Assembly (NCBI GenBank): GCA_000961725.1
Contig: LADS01000045.1
Location: forward strand, 17,846 to 81,845
DNA: 64,000 nt
From: Desulfobulbaceae bacterium BRH_c16a
GTDB lineage: Bacteria; Desulfobacterota; Desulfobulbia; Desulfobulbales; Desulfocapsaceae
Direction: 5' to 3'
Shown: piece by piece, positions 9,371 to 17,990 of the stretch
Numbering within the stretch: the stretch's first letter is position 1
How the letters are laid out: each line of letters opens with the position of its first letter
Notes under the pieces: model-generated
Database searches by the model: none
Told to the model about the DNA's origin: nothing
Seen by the model: only the letters and a program-made list of their open reading frames with translations
Position numbers and translations under genes: made by a program

Positions 9371-9934
9371 CTATTTCTTGTAGCTCAACAATTGTTCCTT
9401 GAGGCTTTTGGTCACCGGCTCATCGCCGAGCCAGATTCTCAGCAGGGCATCGTTAAAATCTTTTCCGGGAATTTCCCCTTTCTGCATGCCTTTGACGGTG
9501 ACCGTGGTTCCGCTTGACGGAGCGAAATCAAGGACAATCACATCGTTTTTCTTCACATCCTCAAAAAGCGCATTGAACCGATCGATTCTTTCCTGCAGAC
9601 CGGCAAGATCCTCACTGCCGGTATTTCCCTTGAATCCTTCATTCCATGCATCGACTAGCTTATCTTTGGTTACCTCTTTGTAGAGAAAATGCATAATTAT
9701 TCGCTTCCTGCCTTCAGCGGCGATGACTTCCGCGGCCGATGCGGAAGGATTTTCCATATACAGCTCGGCAATATAAATGTCGAAGAATACTTTAGTTCTG
9801 ATTCCGGCACCATTGAGATGGAGCGTGGTGCCGTCATCGGTCAGAATGGTTTCCTGTACCATCACACCGGCAATCTCCTGAGCATTTGCCGGCAAACCGA
9901 TCATTAACAAACAAAACATTAGAAGAATCCGCAT
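9371..9934 (-). CDS. Chalcone-isomerase-like (CHI-like) secreted protein
   Basis: The product is 187 residues from the ATG at 9934, which has GGGAG seven bases upstream; a longer frame to 9985 lacks this support. An N-terminal signal peptide (MRILLMFCLLMIGLPANA) indicates export. The mature part (GAGIRTKVFFDIYIAELYM, RKRIIMHFLYKEVTKDKLVDA, then a C-terminal FNDALLRIWLGDEPV) matches bacterial chalcone-isomerase-like proteins of about 190 residues. These are not flavonoid enzymes in most bacteria; a fatty-acid-binding or unknown periplasmic role is likely. It stands alone, convergent with the lut regulator. Confidence 0.75.
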   Translation of the reverse strand: MRILLMFCLLMIGLPANAQEIAGVMVQETILTDDGTTLHLNGAGIRTKVFFDIYIAELYMENPSASAAEVIAAEGRKRIIMHFLYKEVTKDKLVDAWNEGFKGNTGSEDLAGLQERIDRFNALFEDVKKNDVIVLDFAPSSGTTVTVKGMQKGEIPGKDFNDALLRIWLGDEPVTKSLKEQLLSYKK

Positions 9935-10132
9935 TGTGTTGCTCCCTTGTCTGAAGTTGATTGAAATGTACGACGATGGCGGCATTTTACCCTTTTCTCA
10001 CTGGAACGTAAACGTAAACTTTAGACCGTTGCCGCTTCTTCATTTCGGGTATTGATTCTGACTGCTTAAGTACTATAGTGAGGCAGAATATTCGAGTATC
10101 ATAAAAATAATCCCACACCTCTCTCAGAGAAC

Positions 10133-11035
10133 ATGGCCGATATCATCGAAAGAGTCATTTCCGACACCGGAAATTTTTTTGGCATAGCCTGCAATACCAC
10201 CGAGCTGGTTGCCGAAGCGTGCAGAAGACACGACGTCGGACCTACCGCAGCCGCCGCTCTCGGCAGGGCGCTGACCGGCGCCGCCCTTCTTGCCGCCCTG
10301 TTAAAAGATGACCAGAGTGTTCTCCTGAGATTTGAAGGAAACGGCCCTCTGCGCAAAATTATTACCGAAGCAGGATATAATGGCTGGGTCCGCGGCTATG
10401 TCGCCAACCCTTACGCCGATGTGCCGCTCAAAGACGGCCGTATCGATGTCGCTTCGGGTATAGGCAAAGCCGGCTTCCTCACCGTTATAAAAACCATTGG
10501 CCAGGATCAAAAATACCCAGGCACCATCCAACTCTATACCAGCGAGATCGGGGAAGATTTAGCCTACTATCTGTCCCAGTCCGAACAGACCCCTTCGGCT
10601 ATCGCCCTGAGCATCCATCTGCAGAAAGACGGCTCGATCGCCGCAGCCGGTGGCTTTCTCGTCCAATCGCTTCCGCCGGCGGACGAAAACATCCTCTCGC
10701 GCATCGAACAGGAGATAGCTGCTCTGCCACCTCTGTCCGCCCTTCTCCTTGCCGGCAAGAGTCCAGACGAGATCCTTTCCATCCTGTTCAAAAACGTTCC
10801 CCATCGAAACATCGGGTCGCGCGCACTTCACTACTCCTGCAGTTGCAACCACGAAAAGATGCGGGGGGCACTTGTCTCGCTGGGCACCAAAGACCTGACG
10901 GATATCCTCGAAAAAGAAGGCGATGTCGAGGTGTGTTGCGAGTTCTGCCGCCAGTCCTACCGGTTCAGCGGATCTGAACTGAGCCAGCTGATTGAAGAGG
11001 AAAAATCCGAGAACGACAAGACGGCCGACGATTAG
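10133..11035 (+). CDS. hslO: Redox-regulated chaperonin Hsp33
   Basis: The 300-residue protein matches the family length. The N-terminal globular domain contains the conserved GPTAAAALGRALTGAALLAALLK and FEGNGPLRKIITEAGYNG regions (each family-typical), and the C-terminal zinc switch has the four cysteines as CSC and CEFC (HYSCSCNHEKM, EVCCEFCRQSYRF). Oxidation of these cysteines releases zinc and activates the holdase under oxidative and heat stress. It is a single gene, and its ribosome site is weak. Confidence 0.95.
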   Translation: MADIIERVISDTGNFFGIACNTTELVAEACRRHDVGPTAAAALGRALTGAALLAALLKDDQSVLLRFEGNGPLRKIITEAGYNGWVRGYVANPYADVPLKDGRIDVASGIGKAGFLTVIKTIGQDQKYPGTIQLYTSEIGEDLAYYLSQSEQTPSAIALSIHLQKDGSIAAAGGFLVQSLPPADENILSRIEQEIAALPPLSALLLAGKSPDEILSILFKNVPHRNIGSRALHYSCSCNHEKMRGALVSLGTKDLTDILEKEGDVEVCCEFCRQSYRFSGSELSQLIEEEKSENDKTADD

Positions 11036-11118
11036 CTTATTAATCCTTCCGACAAAGCTCTTTCCCCATTTTTTGCAGAAATATTGAAAATAGTATCCAG
11101 GGTACTCACTCTGTGACA

Positions 11119-11136
11119 CCCCCCCCCTGTTATACT
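11119..11136 (+). promoter_or_regulatory. Extended -10 promoter with a C9 tract in the spacer
   Basis: Nine consecutive C residues (11119-11127) are followed at once by TGTTATACT, an extended -10 (TG-N-TATACT). The next gene starts at 11171 with GGGAGG upstream. A homopolymer in the spacer could change promoter geometry by slippage. Confidence 0.5.
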
Positions 11137-11170
11137 CTCCTGAAACCATGAACTAAGGGAGGATTAACAG

Positions 11171-11392
11171 ATGAAGGAAAGTATCGGATATTTCAATCAG
11201 GACCTCGACAGTCAACTGAAAATCGAAGATGCATGCAGCAAGTGTAAAGGGAAACTGGTTAAAAAGGGAAAAGGCCTCAAGCTCTTACTCAAAAAGCATG
11301 TATTCTCCGGTCTGGCCACCTGCGCTGTTGGAGGCATAATGTTTGGATCCATTGTGCTTTTTTTTCAGCAACTGGCTGAATACGGCTGGTAA
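11171..11392 (+). CDS. Small membrane protein with a CxxC motif, unknown function
   Basis: I do not recognise this 73-residue protein. It has a single CSKCKG motif near residue 22, a lysine-rich stretch (KGKLVKKGKGLKLLLKKH), and one hydrophobic helix near the C-terminus (LATCAVGGIMFGSIVLFF) with a third cysteine. The start is well supported by GGGAGG 8 bases before the ATG. Its promoter contains the C9 tract. A membrane-anchored thiol or metal-binding protein is possible. Confidence 0.6.
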   Translation: MKESIGYFNQDLDSQLKIEDACSKCKGKLVKKGKGLKLLLKKHVFSGLATCAVGGIMFGSIVLFFQQLAEYGW

Positions 11393-11540
11393 AAGGACTC
11401 TCGTAAGGTTCGGTCGTAAAAGCTGAATTCGCTTGCCGGTCGCTCTCTTTTATAATACATCTCTGCTATCGGACAATACAGTTCAGGGAGGCCTGTTCCC
11501 AGGCTGCCCACCATATTCACACGCCCCAACGGAGAACAGA

Positions 11541-12560
11541 ATGAAAGAGATTCGTGACAATGCAAGAAAACTTATGGAAAAATTCTGCTATGTCTGCCCG
11601 ATCTGCAACGGCAAGGCCTGTGCCGGCGAGGTTCCCGGCATGGGGGGACTCGGCAGCGGTTCCTCTTTTACCGGCAATGTCCTGGCGCTCTCGGAACTCA
11701 AATTCAATATGCGCCTCATCCATGATGTTACCGAACCGGATACCTCGATTACCATCCTCGGGAAACAGCTTGCCCTGCCGGTGCTTGCAGCCCCTATCGG
11801 CGGTATATCCTTCAATATGGGAGGAGGTATCTCCGAGGATCAATACATCCGGGCCATCATTAACGGCTGCAGGGCCAAATCAATTCTCGGCTGTACCGGT
11901 GACGGCGTTCCGGAGTTCATCCATAGCGCCGGTTTCTCCGCCATCAAGGAGACCGGTGGTCATGGGATACCCTTCGTCAAGCCATGGGAAGACGAAGAAC
12001 TCGATAAAAAACTGGAGCTCGCCAAAGAAACCGGAACCGATATCCTGGGGATGGATATCGATGCCGCCGGCCTCATTACCCTGCGCAAGATGGGTCGACC
12101 GGTTTCTCCCAAGCCGCTTGACAAACTCGCTGCCATTATCAGGAAAAGCGGTCTGAAATTCATCCTGAAAGGGATAATGACAGCCGACGAGGCAGAACTG
12201 GCAATCGACGCCGGCGCAGACGCGATTGTCGTTTCCAACCATGGCGGCAGGGTTCTCGATCATGCCCCCGGCACGGCCCTGGTTCTTCCTGATATTGCCA
12301 AGTCGGTACAAGGCAGGATTGCCGTGCTGGTCGATGGCGGGATCCGATCAGGCGGCGACGTTCTGAAGATGCTTGCTTTAGGGGCGGATGCCGTTATGAT
12401 CGGTCGTCCGTTTTCAATCGCCGCGGTAGGTGGCCTGCAGGAGGGCGTCGAGAAATATATCGATGCGCTGCAGGGCGAGTTGAAACAGGCCATGGTGCTG
12501 ACCGGGACCAGATCGGCCTCTGCGGTCGACGACAGGATCCTGTTCAAATCCTCGAGATAA
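11541..12560 (+). CDS. FMN-dependent alpha-hydroxy-acid oxidoreductase (lactate oxidase/dehydrogenase-like)
   Basis: The protein is 339 residues from the ATG at 11541, which has GGAG 6 bases upstream; the frame extends to 11433 without support. It is a TIM barrel of the glycolate oxidase/L-lactate dehydrogenase family: LPVLAAPIGG near the N-terminus, LKFILKGIM with the flavin-contacting Lys, ADAIVVSNHGGRVLDHAP with the His/Arg substrate residues, and the phosphate-binding LVDGGIRSGGDVLKMLALG. The N-terminus carries CPICNGKACAGEVPGMGG, typical of an anaerobe/Clostridia-type subgroup. It may offer an FMN route for a 2-hydroxyacid in addition to the two Lut systems. It appears monocistronic. Confidence 0.82.
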   Translation: MKEIRDNARKLMEKFCYVCPICNGKACAGEVPGMGGLGSGSSFTGNVLALSELKFNMRLIHDVTEPDTSITILGKQLALPVLAAPIGGISFNMGGGISEDQYIRAIINGCRAKSILGCTGDGVPEFIHSAGFSAIKETGGHGIPFVKPWEDEELDKKLELAKETGTDILGMDIDAAGLITLRKMGRPVSPKPLDKLAAIIRKSGLKFILKGIMTADEAELAIDAGADAIVVSNHGGRVLDHAPGTALVLPDIAKSVQGRIAVLVDGGIRSGGDVLKMLALGADAVMIGRPFSIAAVGGLQEGVEKYIDALQGELKQAMVLTGTRSASAVDDRILFKSSR

Positions 12561-12771
12561 TGAAGGAAGAAACGAACTCACGGGACTTTTGGTTCGCCGA
12601 TTCATCAAATCCTCTAAGAGATTTTACGTTGCATTCATCTAAACGATAACTATTATTAAACAATATCAGAACTACCGATCATTGTAAAATGAGAGAATTC
12701 AGCTGAAATCAATCAAGCTCCTCTGCTTGATCCTTGCTTGCCCAGGTTAACAAGACACCCAGGAGTAAAAT

Positions 12772-14058
12772 ATGAGCGAAAAAGCCACCCTGATCATTGA
12801 CGGAAAGAACTACGAATTTGATATGATCACAGGCTCTGAGAACGAGCGCTGTATTGATATCCAGGCCCTTCGCGACACAACCGGATGCATCACCATGGAT
12901 CCCGGTTTCGCCAATACCGGTTCCTGCTATTCCTCCATCACTTATGTTGACGGGGCCAAAGGTATCCTGCGCTATCGGGGCTATCCCATTGAAGAACTCG
13001 CCGAAAAGGCTACTTTTGTCGAAACCGCCTATCTGATACTGTACGGAGAATTGCCAAAAGCCGACCAGCTCAAAGCCTTTTCCGCTCGGTTAAAAGAACA
13101 TGCCCCTCTTCACACAAATCTCGAGCATCATTTTTCCGGTTTCCCCAAATCAGCCCCGCCCATGGCGATTTTGTCGGCAATGCTTAATCTGGTCTCCTGT
13201 TTCCACACCGAGGTGCTCGACGTCCCGACGACCGGGGCAGAATTTGACCGGACCGCCTCGCTACTTCTTTCGAAGGTCAGGACAATCGCCGCCTTTGCCT
13301 ACAGAATGGCCTCGGGAAAACCGATCAATCACCCCAATCCCAATCTGACCTACTGCGGCAACTTCCTCCATATGATGTTTTCCGACCCCTATCAGGAATA
13401 TGAGGTTTCGCCGGTTATCGACCGAGCCCTCAATCTCTTTCTGGTCCTCCATGCCGACCATGAGCAGAATTGCTCCACCTCCACGGTACGGGTGGTAGGC
13501 AGTTCACGGGCCAACCTGTTCAGTTCGGTCTCCGCCGGAGTCTGTGCCCTCTGGGGTCCGCTGCATGGCGGAGCCAATGCCGCCGTCATCGGTATGCTCG
13601 AAGACATCCGCCGATCCGGTCGTGCCGCATCGTACTATATCGACAAGGCCAAAGACAAGAACGACCCGTTCAGACTTATGGGCTTCGGTCACAGGGTCTA
13701 CAAAAACTTCGATCCTCGCTCAATCATTCTCAAGAAGCAGGTACACAATGTCCTGGAAGCCCTGAAGCTGGACGATGAACTGCTGGAAATCGCCCTGCAG
13801 CTCGAACAGGCTACCCTGAAGGATGACTACTTTATCAGCAGAAATCTCTATCCTAATGTCGATTTTTACAGCGGCATCCTGCTCAGAGCCATCGGCATTC
13901 CACTGAATATGTATACTGTGATGTTTGCCATTGGCAGAATGCCCGGCTGGATTACCAACTGGAAAGAGTTGCATGACCATAATTTACGAATTTCCCGCCC
14001 GCGCCAGATCTACACCGGTTCGCTGGCCCGATCCTTTATCCCCATCTCGGAACGTTGA
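12772..14058 (+). CDS. gltA: Citrate synthase (type II)
   Basis: The 428-residue protein matches the hexameric, Gram-negative-type citrate synthase. It condenses oxaloacetate and acetyl-CoA. The N-terminal domain includes ITMDPGFANTGSCYSSITYV and ILRYRGYPIEELA. The catalytic region carries HADHEQNCSTSTVR, GPLHGGANAAVIGML and MGFGHRVYKNFDPR with the active-site His residues, and the catalytic Asp is in YPNVDFYSG. The start is supported by AGGAG. A strong hairpin follows 26 bp after the stop. Confidence 0.97.
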   Translation: MSEKATLIIDGKNYEFDMITGSENERCIDIQALRDTTGCITMDPGFANTGSCYSSITYVDGAKGILRYRGYPIEELAEKATFVETAYLILYGELPKADQLKAFSARLKEHAPLHTNLEHHFSGFPKSAPPMAILSAMLNLVSCFHTEVLDVPTTGAEFDRTASLLLSKVRTIAAFAYRMASGKPINHPNPNLTYCGNFLHMMFSDPYQEYEVSPVIDRALNLFLVLHADHEQNCSTSTVRVVGSSRANLFSSVSAGVCALWGPLHGGANAAVIGMLEDIRRSGRAASYYIDKAKDKNDPFRLMGFGHRVYKNFDPRSIILKKQVHNVLEALKLDDELLEIALQLEQATLKDDYFISRNLYPNVDFYSGILLRAIGIPLNMYTVMFAIGRMPGWITNWKELHDHNLRISRPRQIYTGSLARSFIPISER

Positions 14059-14083
14059 TTGAAACGGTTATCCAGAACCCATC

Positions 14084-14125
14084 AAGCCTCCTGATTCCAA
14101 TGATACTGCAGGAATAAGGAGGCTT
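14084..14125 (+). terminator. Hairpin terminator after gltA
   Basis: AAGCCTCCT pairs with AGGAGGCTT, and after one mismatch ATTCC pairs with GGAAT, leaving a 12-base loop. It begins 26 bp after the citrate synthase stop. The downstream flank (CCTTATG) has no real T run. Confidence 0.65.
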
Positions 14126-14230
14126 CCTTATGTCTCGAAATTTTTTCTTGTAAAGAATCCGCTTCATGGTATATCTTCGATCTCTTTATGGAGTTTCTTG
14201 AAAAAACAGCCACTTAAATCGAGGACACTT

Positions 14231-14641
14231 ATGGAAACCATCAATTGGAGAAATGAATTCAGTGTCGGAGTTGAGGAAATGGACACGCAGCACAAGAAGC
14301 TGCTCGCCATGATCAACAGACTGATTGAGGAACAGCACTCTCTGACCGATCCAAAAACAATCGCCGACCTCCTGACCGGCATGATCGATTATGCTCAGGA
14401 GCATTTCCGTGCCGAGGAATATCTCATGGCCGAATATGACTATGACAAGAAATCGGTGCAGGAAGCACAGCACAAAGCCTTCATCGATAAGACCGTATCC
14501 TTTCTTTCGGCGTCGTCGGATATCGGCCCGAACATACTTTCAGCCGCTCTTCTCGATTATCTCGGCTCCTGGCTCGTCCGCCATATCCTCACCGAGGATA
14601 TGCAGTACAAGGAGTTTTTCAGAAATAAGGGCCTCAGCTGA
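14231..14641 (+). CDS. Bacteriohemerythrin
   Basis: The 136-residue protein starts at the ATG at 14231 (GAGGA 5 bases upstream). An in-frame ATG at 14198 would add 11 residues that the family does not have. It is a four-helix non-haem di-iron O2-binding protein: NEFSVGVEEMDTQHKKL (first His), AQEHFRAEEYLM (HxxxE), EAQHKAFIDK and a C-terminal HILTED ligand set. It is cytoplasmic and single-domain. In anaerobes and microaerophiles such proteins store, deliver or scavenge O2. The neighbouring terminal-oxidase operon and Hsp33 suggest a local oxygen-handling theme. Confidence 0.93.
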   Translation: METINWRNEFSVGVEEMDTQHKKLLAMINRLIEEQHSLTDPKTIADLLTGMIDYAQEHFRAEEYLMAEYDYDKKSVQEAQHKAFIDKTVSFLSASSDIGPNILSAALLDYLGSWLVRHILTEDMQYKEFFRNKGLS

Positions 14642-14656
14642 AGAGTTTCAATACCT

Positions 14657-15082
14657 ATGGAAAAGACATCGCCTCGGACTTTTCTAGAGCATTCACCGCA
14701 TTTCCAGGAGATGGTTTCCCGGGTGGATCGATACGGCACCCTTGAAAGACCGGATGGATATGGAAAAAGGGTCGGCGATTGCGGCGACACCATAGAGTTG
14801 TTCCTCTCAGTACGGGGCGGACAACTGCAGATGGTCACTTTTAAAGTTGAAGGGTGCGCCAACACCGTGGCCTGCGGCAATACCGTATCTTTTTTAATGG
14901 AAGGAAGAACCCTTGCCGACGCCTGGCAACTCACCCCGGAAAATGTCATCGCGTTTCTGGAAACTCTCTCCCCCGATCATCACCATTGCGCCGAACTGGC
15001 GGTGGGCGCCTTCTATAACGCCCTGGCCGATTTCAATCGCAGGCAGCAGGAGGCCTGGAAAAAACCCTACCCGCGCCGGTAA
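14657..15082 (+). CDS. NifU/IscU-like iron-sulfur cluster scaffold protein
   Basis: This 141-residue protein matches the NifU N-terminal/IscU fold. The three cluster-binding cysteine regions are present as DCGDTIELF, VEGCANTVACGNT and HHHCAELAVGAFYNAL. Such proteins assemble [Fe-S] clusters transiently for transfer. It follows the hemerythrin gene by 15 bp and probably shares its transcript. No cysteine desulfurase is adjacent, so it may be an auxiliary scaffold rather than the main Isc protein. The minus-strand cytochrome operon converges on it. Confidence 0.85.
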   Translation: MEKTSPRTFLEHSPHFQEMVSRVDRYGTLERPDGYGKRVGDCGDTIELFLSVRGGQLQMVTFKVEGCANTVACGNTVSFLMEGRTLADAWQLTPENVIAFLETLSPDHHHCAELAVGAFYNALADFNRRQQEAWKKPYPRR

Positions 15083-15131
15083 CGATCTTTCCGATTGCAA
15101 GAACAGCATTCAGGCCCCGCGACCAGGCTGC

Positions 15132-15539
15132 TTATCGAAAAAGATAGGCTGTGATATCACGAGCATCCCGATCTGAAACATCCAGCTCGGGCATGGCCGT
15201 CTCTGGGGAGAATCTTCGGGGATTTCGAATCCACCTGATCATATTGTCGGGAGAATTTGCCAGAACCCCTCCTATATACATCTGTTCCCTGATATCGTAC
15301 AGCTTAGGACCCACTCTGCCTTTTGCCCTGCGAACGCCGGTTATCATATGACATGAGAAACAACCATGCCTGAGGATCGAAGCAGGCCCTTGTTGTGGAT
15401 TCCCGCCGGGCACTTCCCATAAAGGCGCAACGTTCTTCCGTTCCGAATGGGCCAGGGCCGGATCCGGCATGGCAAAAAGGCCGATAACTGCCAAAATGAC
15501 AATGTTTTGCAACATCCGCCCTATACTGTAATTCCGCAT
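15132..15539 (-). CDS. Monohaem cytochrome c, last gene of the cytochrome oxidase operon
   Basis: The product is 135 residues from the ATG at 15539, with GGAGAG seven bases upstream; the open frame extends much further only because the upstream gene overlaps it in another frame. A signal peptide (about residues 1-30) is followed by a single class I cytochrome c domain: haem motif CFSCH, a GPKLYDI segment, and axial Met in TAMPELDVSDRDA. It is the third monohaem module of the operon and could shuttle electrons between the cytochrome b-c protein and the CuA subunit in the periplasm. Confidence 0.88.
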   Translation of the reverse strand: MRNYSIGRMLQNIVILAVIGLFAMPDPALAHSERKNVAPLWEVPGGNPQQGPASILRHGCFSCHMITGVRRAKGRVGPKLYDIREQMYIGGVLANSPDNMIRWIRNPRRFSPETAMPELDVSDRDARDITAYLFR

Positions 15540-15556
15540 CAAAGCTCTCCAAAGTG

Positions 15557-16987
15557 TTATCGCTCGGTCACTTTCCCTGTCACGGTTATCTCTCGTGGAA
15601 AGGTCTGCGCCACAAGAACGAAATCGGCAATTCGGTCTAGATCCTCTGCCGAAATCCGCCCCTGATAACTCGGCATCGGCACATCTTCCGTTGGATTCAG
15701 GATGAAGTTTCGAAGTTCGGTCTGGGACATCCGATGTTCGATTCTCGCCAGATCGGGTCCGACCCTGCGGCCATGTGAAGCTATGGCATGACAGCTGTTG
15801 CAGCCATACCGGGCAAAGAGCCGGCGGCCGCTTTCCGCTTCTTCGGAGATAACCACCCCGATGGGCGTCGGCGGCGGAGTCGAATCCGGCCATCCCGTCC
15901 ATGGCGACTTGGTACGGAGATACGTCAGGTATATAATGACGACGACGCACAGCACAACAAACCCTGTCCAGAAAGGTCTTTTTCTCAGTCCGCGATTAAC
16001 ACCCCGATCGACGAAAGGCAGAAGCATCATTCCGATGAATAAAGTCGATGGAAACGCCACGTAAAAAATCGGTGCAATCGCTGGAGGCAGCTGAGCGATC
16101 AGGGCGCTGTACCACCAGAACCACCATTCTTCCCGCGGCATCGACTGCTGGATCAGGTTGCCTTCCGGAAACATCTCTCGAGGTCCGACCGCCAGTGCCA
16201 CGAGGAATGCTATTGAAAAAACCGCAAAGGCCATGGTGCCGGTCTTCAAAACCGTTCGCGGGTGAAACCATTCCCCTCTTTCTTCCGAATGGGCCGCTTC
16301 CTTATACACCTTCTTCTGCTCTTTTGCCGTCCGCACGGGATGCTTTTGCTCAGCTCTTGAAGTCACTCCGTGTATGACCACCAGATAGAGGTGAAAACCC
16401 ACCAGGCCGATCAAAAAAAGCGGGACGATCCAGATGTGAACACTAAAGAAACGGGTCAGGGTCAATGAACCGATCTGTGGTCCGCCTTGAACCAGAAGCA
16501 CCAGTTCATCACCGATAAAAGGGACGTTGTGAAACATGTTGAGGACCACCCCTACGGCGTAAACCGCGCGCTCATCCCAGCGCAGCACATACCCGGTGAA
16601 CGACATCGTAAGCACCAGGAAGAATTGAAACACCCCGACGATCCAGGTACCCTCGCGGGGAGCTTTGTAACCGCCCAGCACCAGGTGGCGAAATACGTGA
16701 AGTACCAGCATCACCACCATAATCCCGGCCGACCAGTAGTGTATCCCTCGGATCAGCCAGCCCAAGGTCAGCTGATGCGTGATATGCCGGACGCTGTCAT
16801 AGGCATGGTCCGCGGCATTGGTATAATAGAGGGTCATGGTAATGCCGGTGATAACCTGAATCATCAGCAGGGTGGTCAGAGTGGCACCATCGCCCTGATA
16901 CCACGGCGTTTCCGGCACCCGTCTATAAAGGACATTCTCTCTGAACGGAACAAAGCCGAAGCGTTCTGCGGCGGTCTTTTTCAGCAT
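15557..16987 (-). CDS. Cytochrome b (b6 plus subunit IV) fused to a C-terminal cytochrome c domain
   Basis: The 476-residue quinol-oxidising membrane protein has two haem-b His pairs, in GIHYWSAGIMVVMLVLHVFR and RFFSVHIWIVPLFLIGLVGF...H, with typical spacing. The Qo-site PEWY motif appears as REEWWFW. Subunit-IV-like helices follow, then a periplasmic cytochrome c domain with CNSCH near residue 400 and Met in VPMPSYQG. The fusion replaces a separate cytochrome c1. With the Rieske gene 51 bp upstream it forms a minimal bc-type complex, and with the CoxI/CoxII genes a complete quinol-to-oxygen chain. Confidence 0.9.
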   Translation of the reverse strand: MLKKTAAERFGFVPFRENVLYRRVPETPWYQGDGATLTTLLMIQVITGITMTLYYTNAADHAYDSVRHITHQLTLGWLIRGIHYWSAGIMVVMLVLHVFRHLVLGGYKAPREGTWIVGVFQFFLVLTMSFTGYVLRWDERAVYAVGVVLNMFHNVPFIGDELVLLVQGGPQIGSLTLTRFFSVHIWIVPLFLIGLVGFHLYLVVIHGVTSRAEQKHPVRTAKEQKKVYKEAAHSEERGEWFHPRTVLKTGTMAFAVFSIAFLVALAVGPREMFPEGNLIQQSMPREEWWFWWYSALIAQLPPAIAPIFYVAFPSTLFIGMMLLPFVDRGVNRGLRKRPFWTGFVVLCVVVIIYLTYLRTKSPWTGWPDSTPPPTPIGVVISEEAESGRRLFARYGCNSCHAIASHGRRVGPDLARIEHRMSQTELRNFILNPTEDVPMPSYQGRISAEDLDRIADFVLVAQTFPREITVTGKVTER

Positions 16988-17038
16988 TATCCTGATCTCC
17001 TTGCAAATGGACGATGATTCCGCCTCGCAATGGTTACT

Positions 17039-17518
17039 CTATGCCATGGGCGGCACCGAATTGAGGTCGATTTCGATCTCGCCGCCTGCGATCCTGATGG
17101 CAAACCGATACATGGGGCGATTTGGAGGACCGGCCATACGCTTGCCGTTCTTATCGAAAATGCCGCCATGACAAGGACAGAAGAAACATTGGCTGCCCGG
17201 ATCGAAGGTAAGCGGACAGCCAAGATCGGTGCAACTCCTCGAATAGACGACAGCTTCCTCGGCCGACGGCCGCCAGGCATACACTGCCTTTTCGCGTAAT
17301 GCCCTGCCCCATTCCTCTTCGGGCAAAGAAACAATGATTTTGCGCATTTCGCCAATTGGAAAATCATCGAGCGGTCCGATCGATCGCCACACATTCCGCC
17401 TCGGCCGATACATCCAGACCGGCGAGATACCTGCGATGAGCGCAGGTATACCGACCATTGCAGCAGTCGCGAGGCCAATACATCTGACTAGCCATTTCAT
17501 CATCGATCTTCTTTCCAT
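17039..17518 (-). CDS. Rieske-type [2Fe-2S] protein with an Asp at a ligand His position
   Basis: The protein is 159 residues from the ATG at 17518 (AGGAG six bases upstream); the frame extends to 17569. An N-terminal membrane helix (about residues 7-30) anchors a periplasmic Rieske domain. Box II, FFCPCHGGIFD, is canonical. Box I reads CTDLGC where the family has CTHLGC, so one of the two His ligands of the outer iron is replaced by Asp (codon GAT). The remaining sequence, including GPPNRPMYRF and the C-terminal VPPMA, is well conserved. It should transfer electrons from quinol at cytochrome b to the fused cytochrome c, perhaps at an altered potential. Confidence 0.88.
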   Translation of the reverse strand: MERRSMMKWLVRCIGLATAAMVGIPALIAGISPVWMYRPRRNVWRSIGPLDDFPIGEMRKIIVSLPEEEWGRALREKAVYAWRPSAEEAVVYSRSCTDLGCPLTFDPGSQCFFCPCHGGIFDKNGKRMAGPPNRPMYRFAIRIAGGEIEIDLNSVPPMA

Positions 17519-17584
17519 CCCGGACTCCTGAAATGATACGGGCGATGAATTTTTAGCTTTTTGCAGCACTCCAAAATGTTCAGG

Positions 17585-17980
17585 TCAACATCCACCCAGA
17601 TATGCGAAAACGGGCAGGCTCTCGACAAAAATTATCAGCACGAACAGCGCGTTGAGTGGCCATCCAAAGCTTGACAAATATCTTTCGCCTTCATTGTTTG
17701 GGCTATGCTCAGCCTGTCTCCTGTCGCGCCGCGCGTCCACATAACCGACAAATGTTGCGCCGATGGCGGGTATGATCGACAACCCGCTGACCAAGATGAG
17801 CAGCCAGGCAACACCGCTGATCCCCGAATACATTTTCTCGTCGAAACCGCTGACGCAACCGAATTCCCCGATTGCATAGATCGCCAGCAGATGAAAGGTC
17901 CAGGCGATACCGCCGCCGACAAAAGCAAACCAGCGCCGCCATGTTCCCGGACGAAATGTATGTACCGCTTCGCTATACAT
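17585..17980 (-). CDS. Small membrane protein of the oxidase operon, unknown
   Basis: The 131-residue protein has three probable membrane helices (FAFVGGGIAWTFHLLAIYAI, VAWLLILVSGLSIIPAIGAT and a C-terminal PLNALFVLIIFVESL) and a charged loop rich in Arg and Asp. It lies 10 bp after the CoxI-III gene and before the Rieske gene. I do not recognise a named family. The position suggests an accessory or small structural subunit of the oxidase (CoxIV-like in place, not in sequence), and the single cytosine-rich end of the protein (LGGC) is not a haem motif. Confidence 0.7.
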   Translation of the reverse strand: MYSEAVHTFRPGTWRRWFAFVGGGIAWTFHLLAIYAIGEFGCVSGFDEKMYSGISGVAWLLILVSGLSIIPAIGATFVGYVDARRDRRQAEHSPNNEGERYLSSFGWPLNALFVLIIFVESLPVFAYLGGC

Positions 17981-17990
17981 TGGAATCCTC

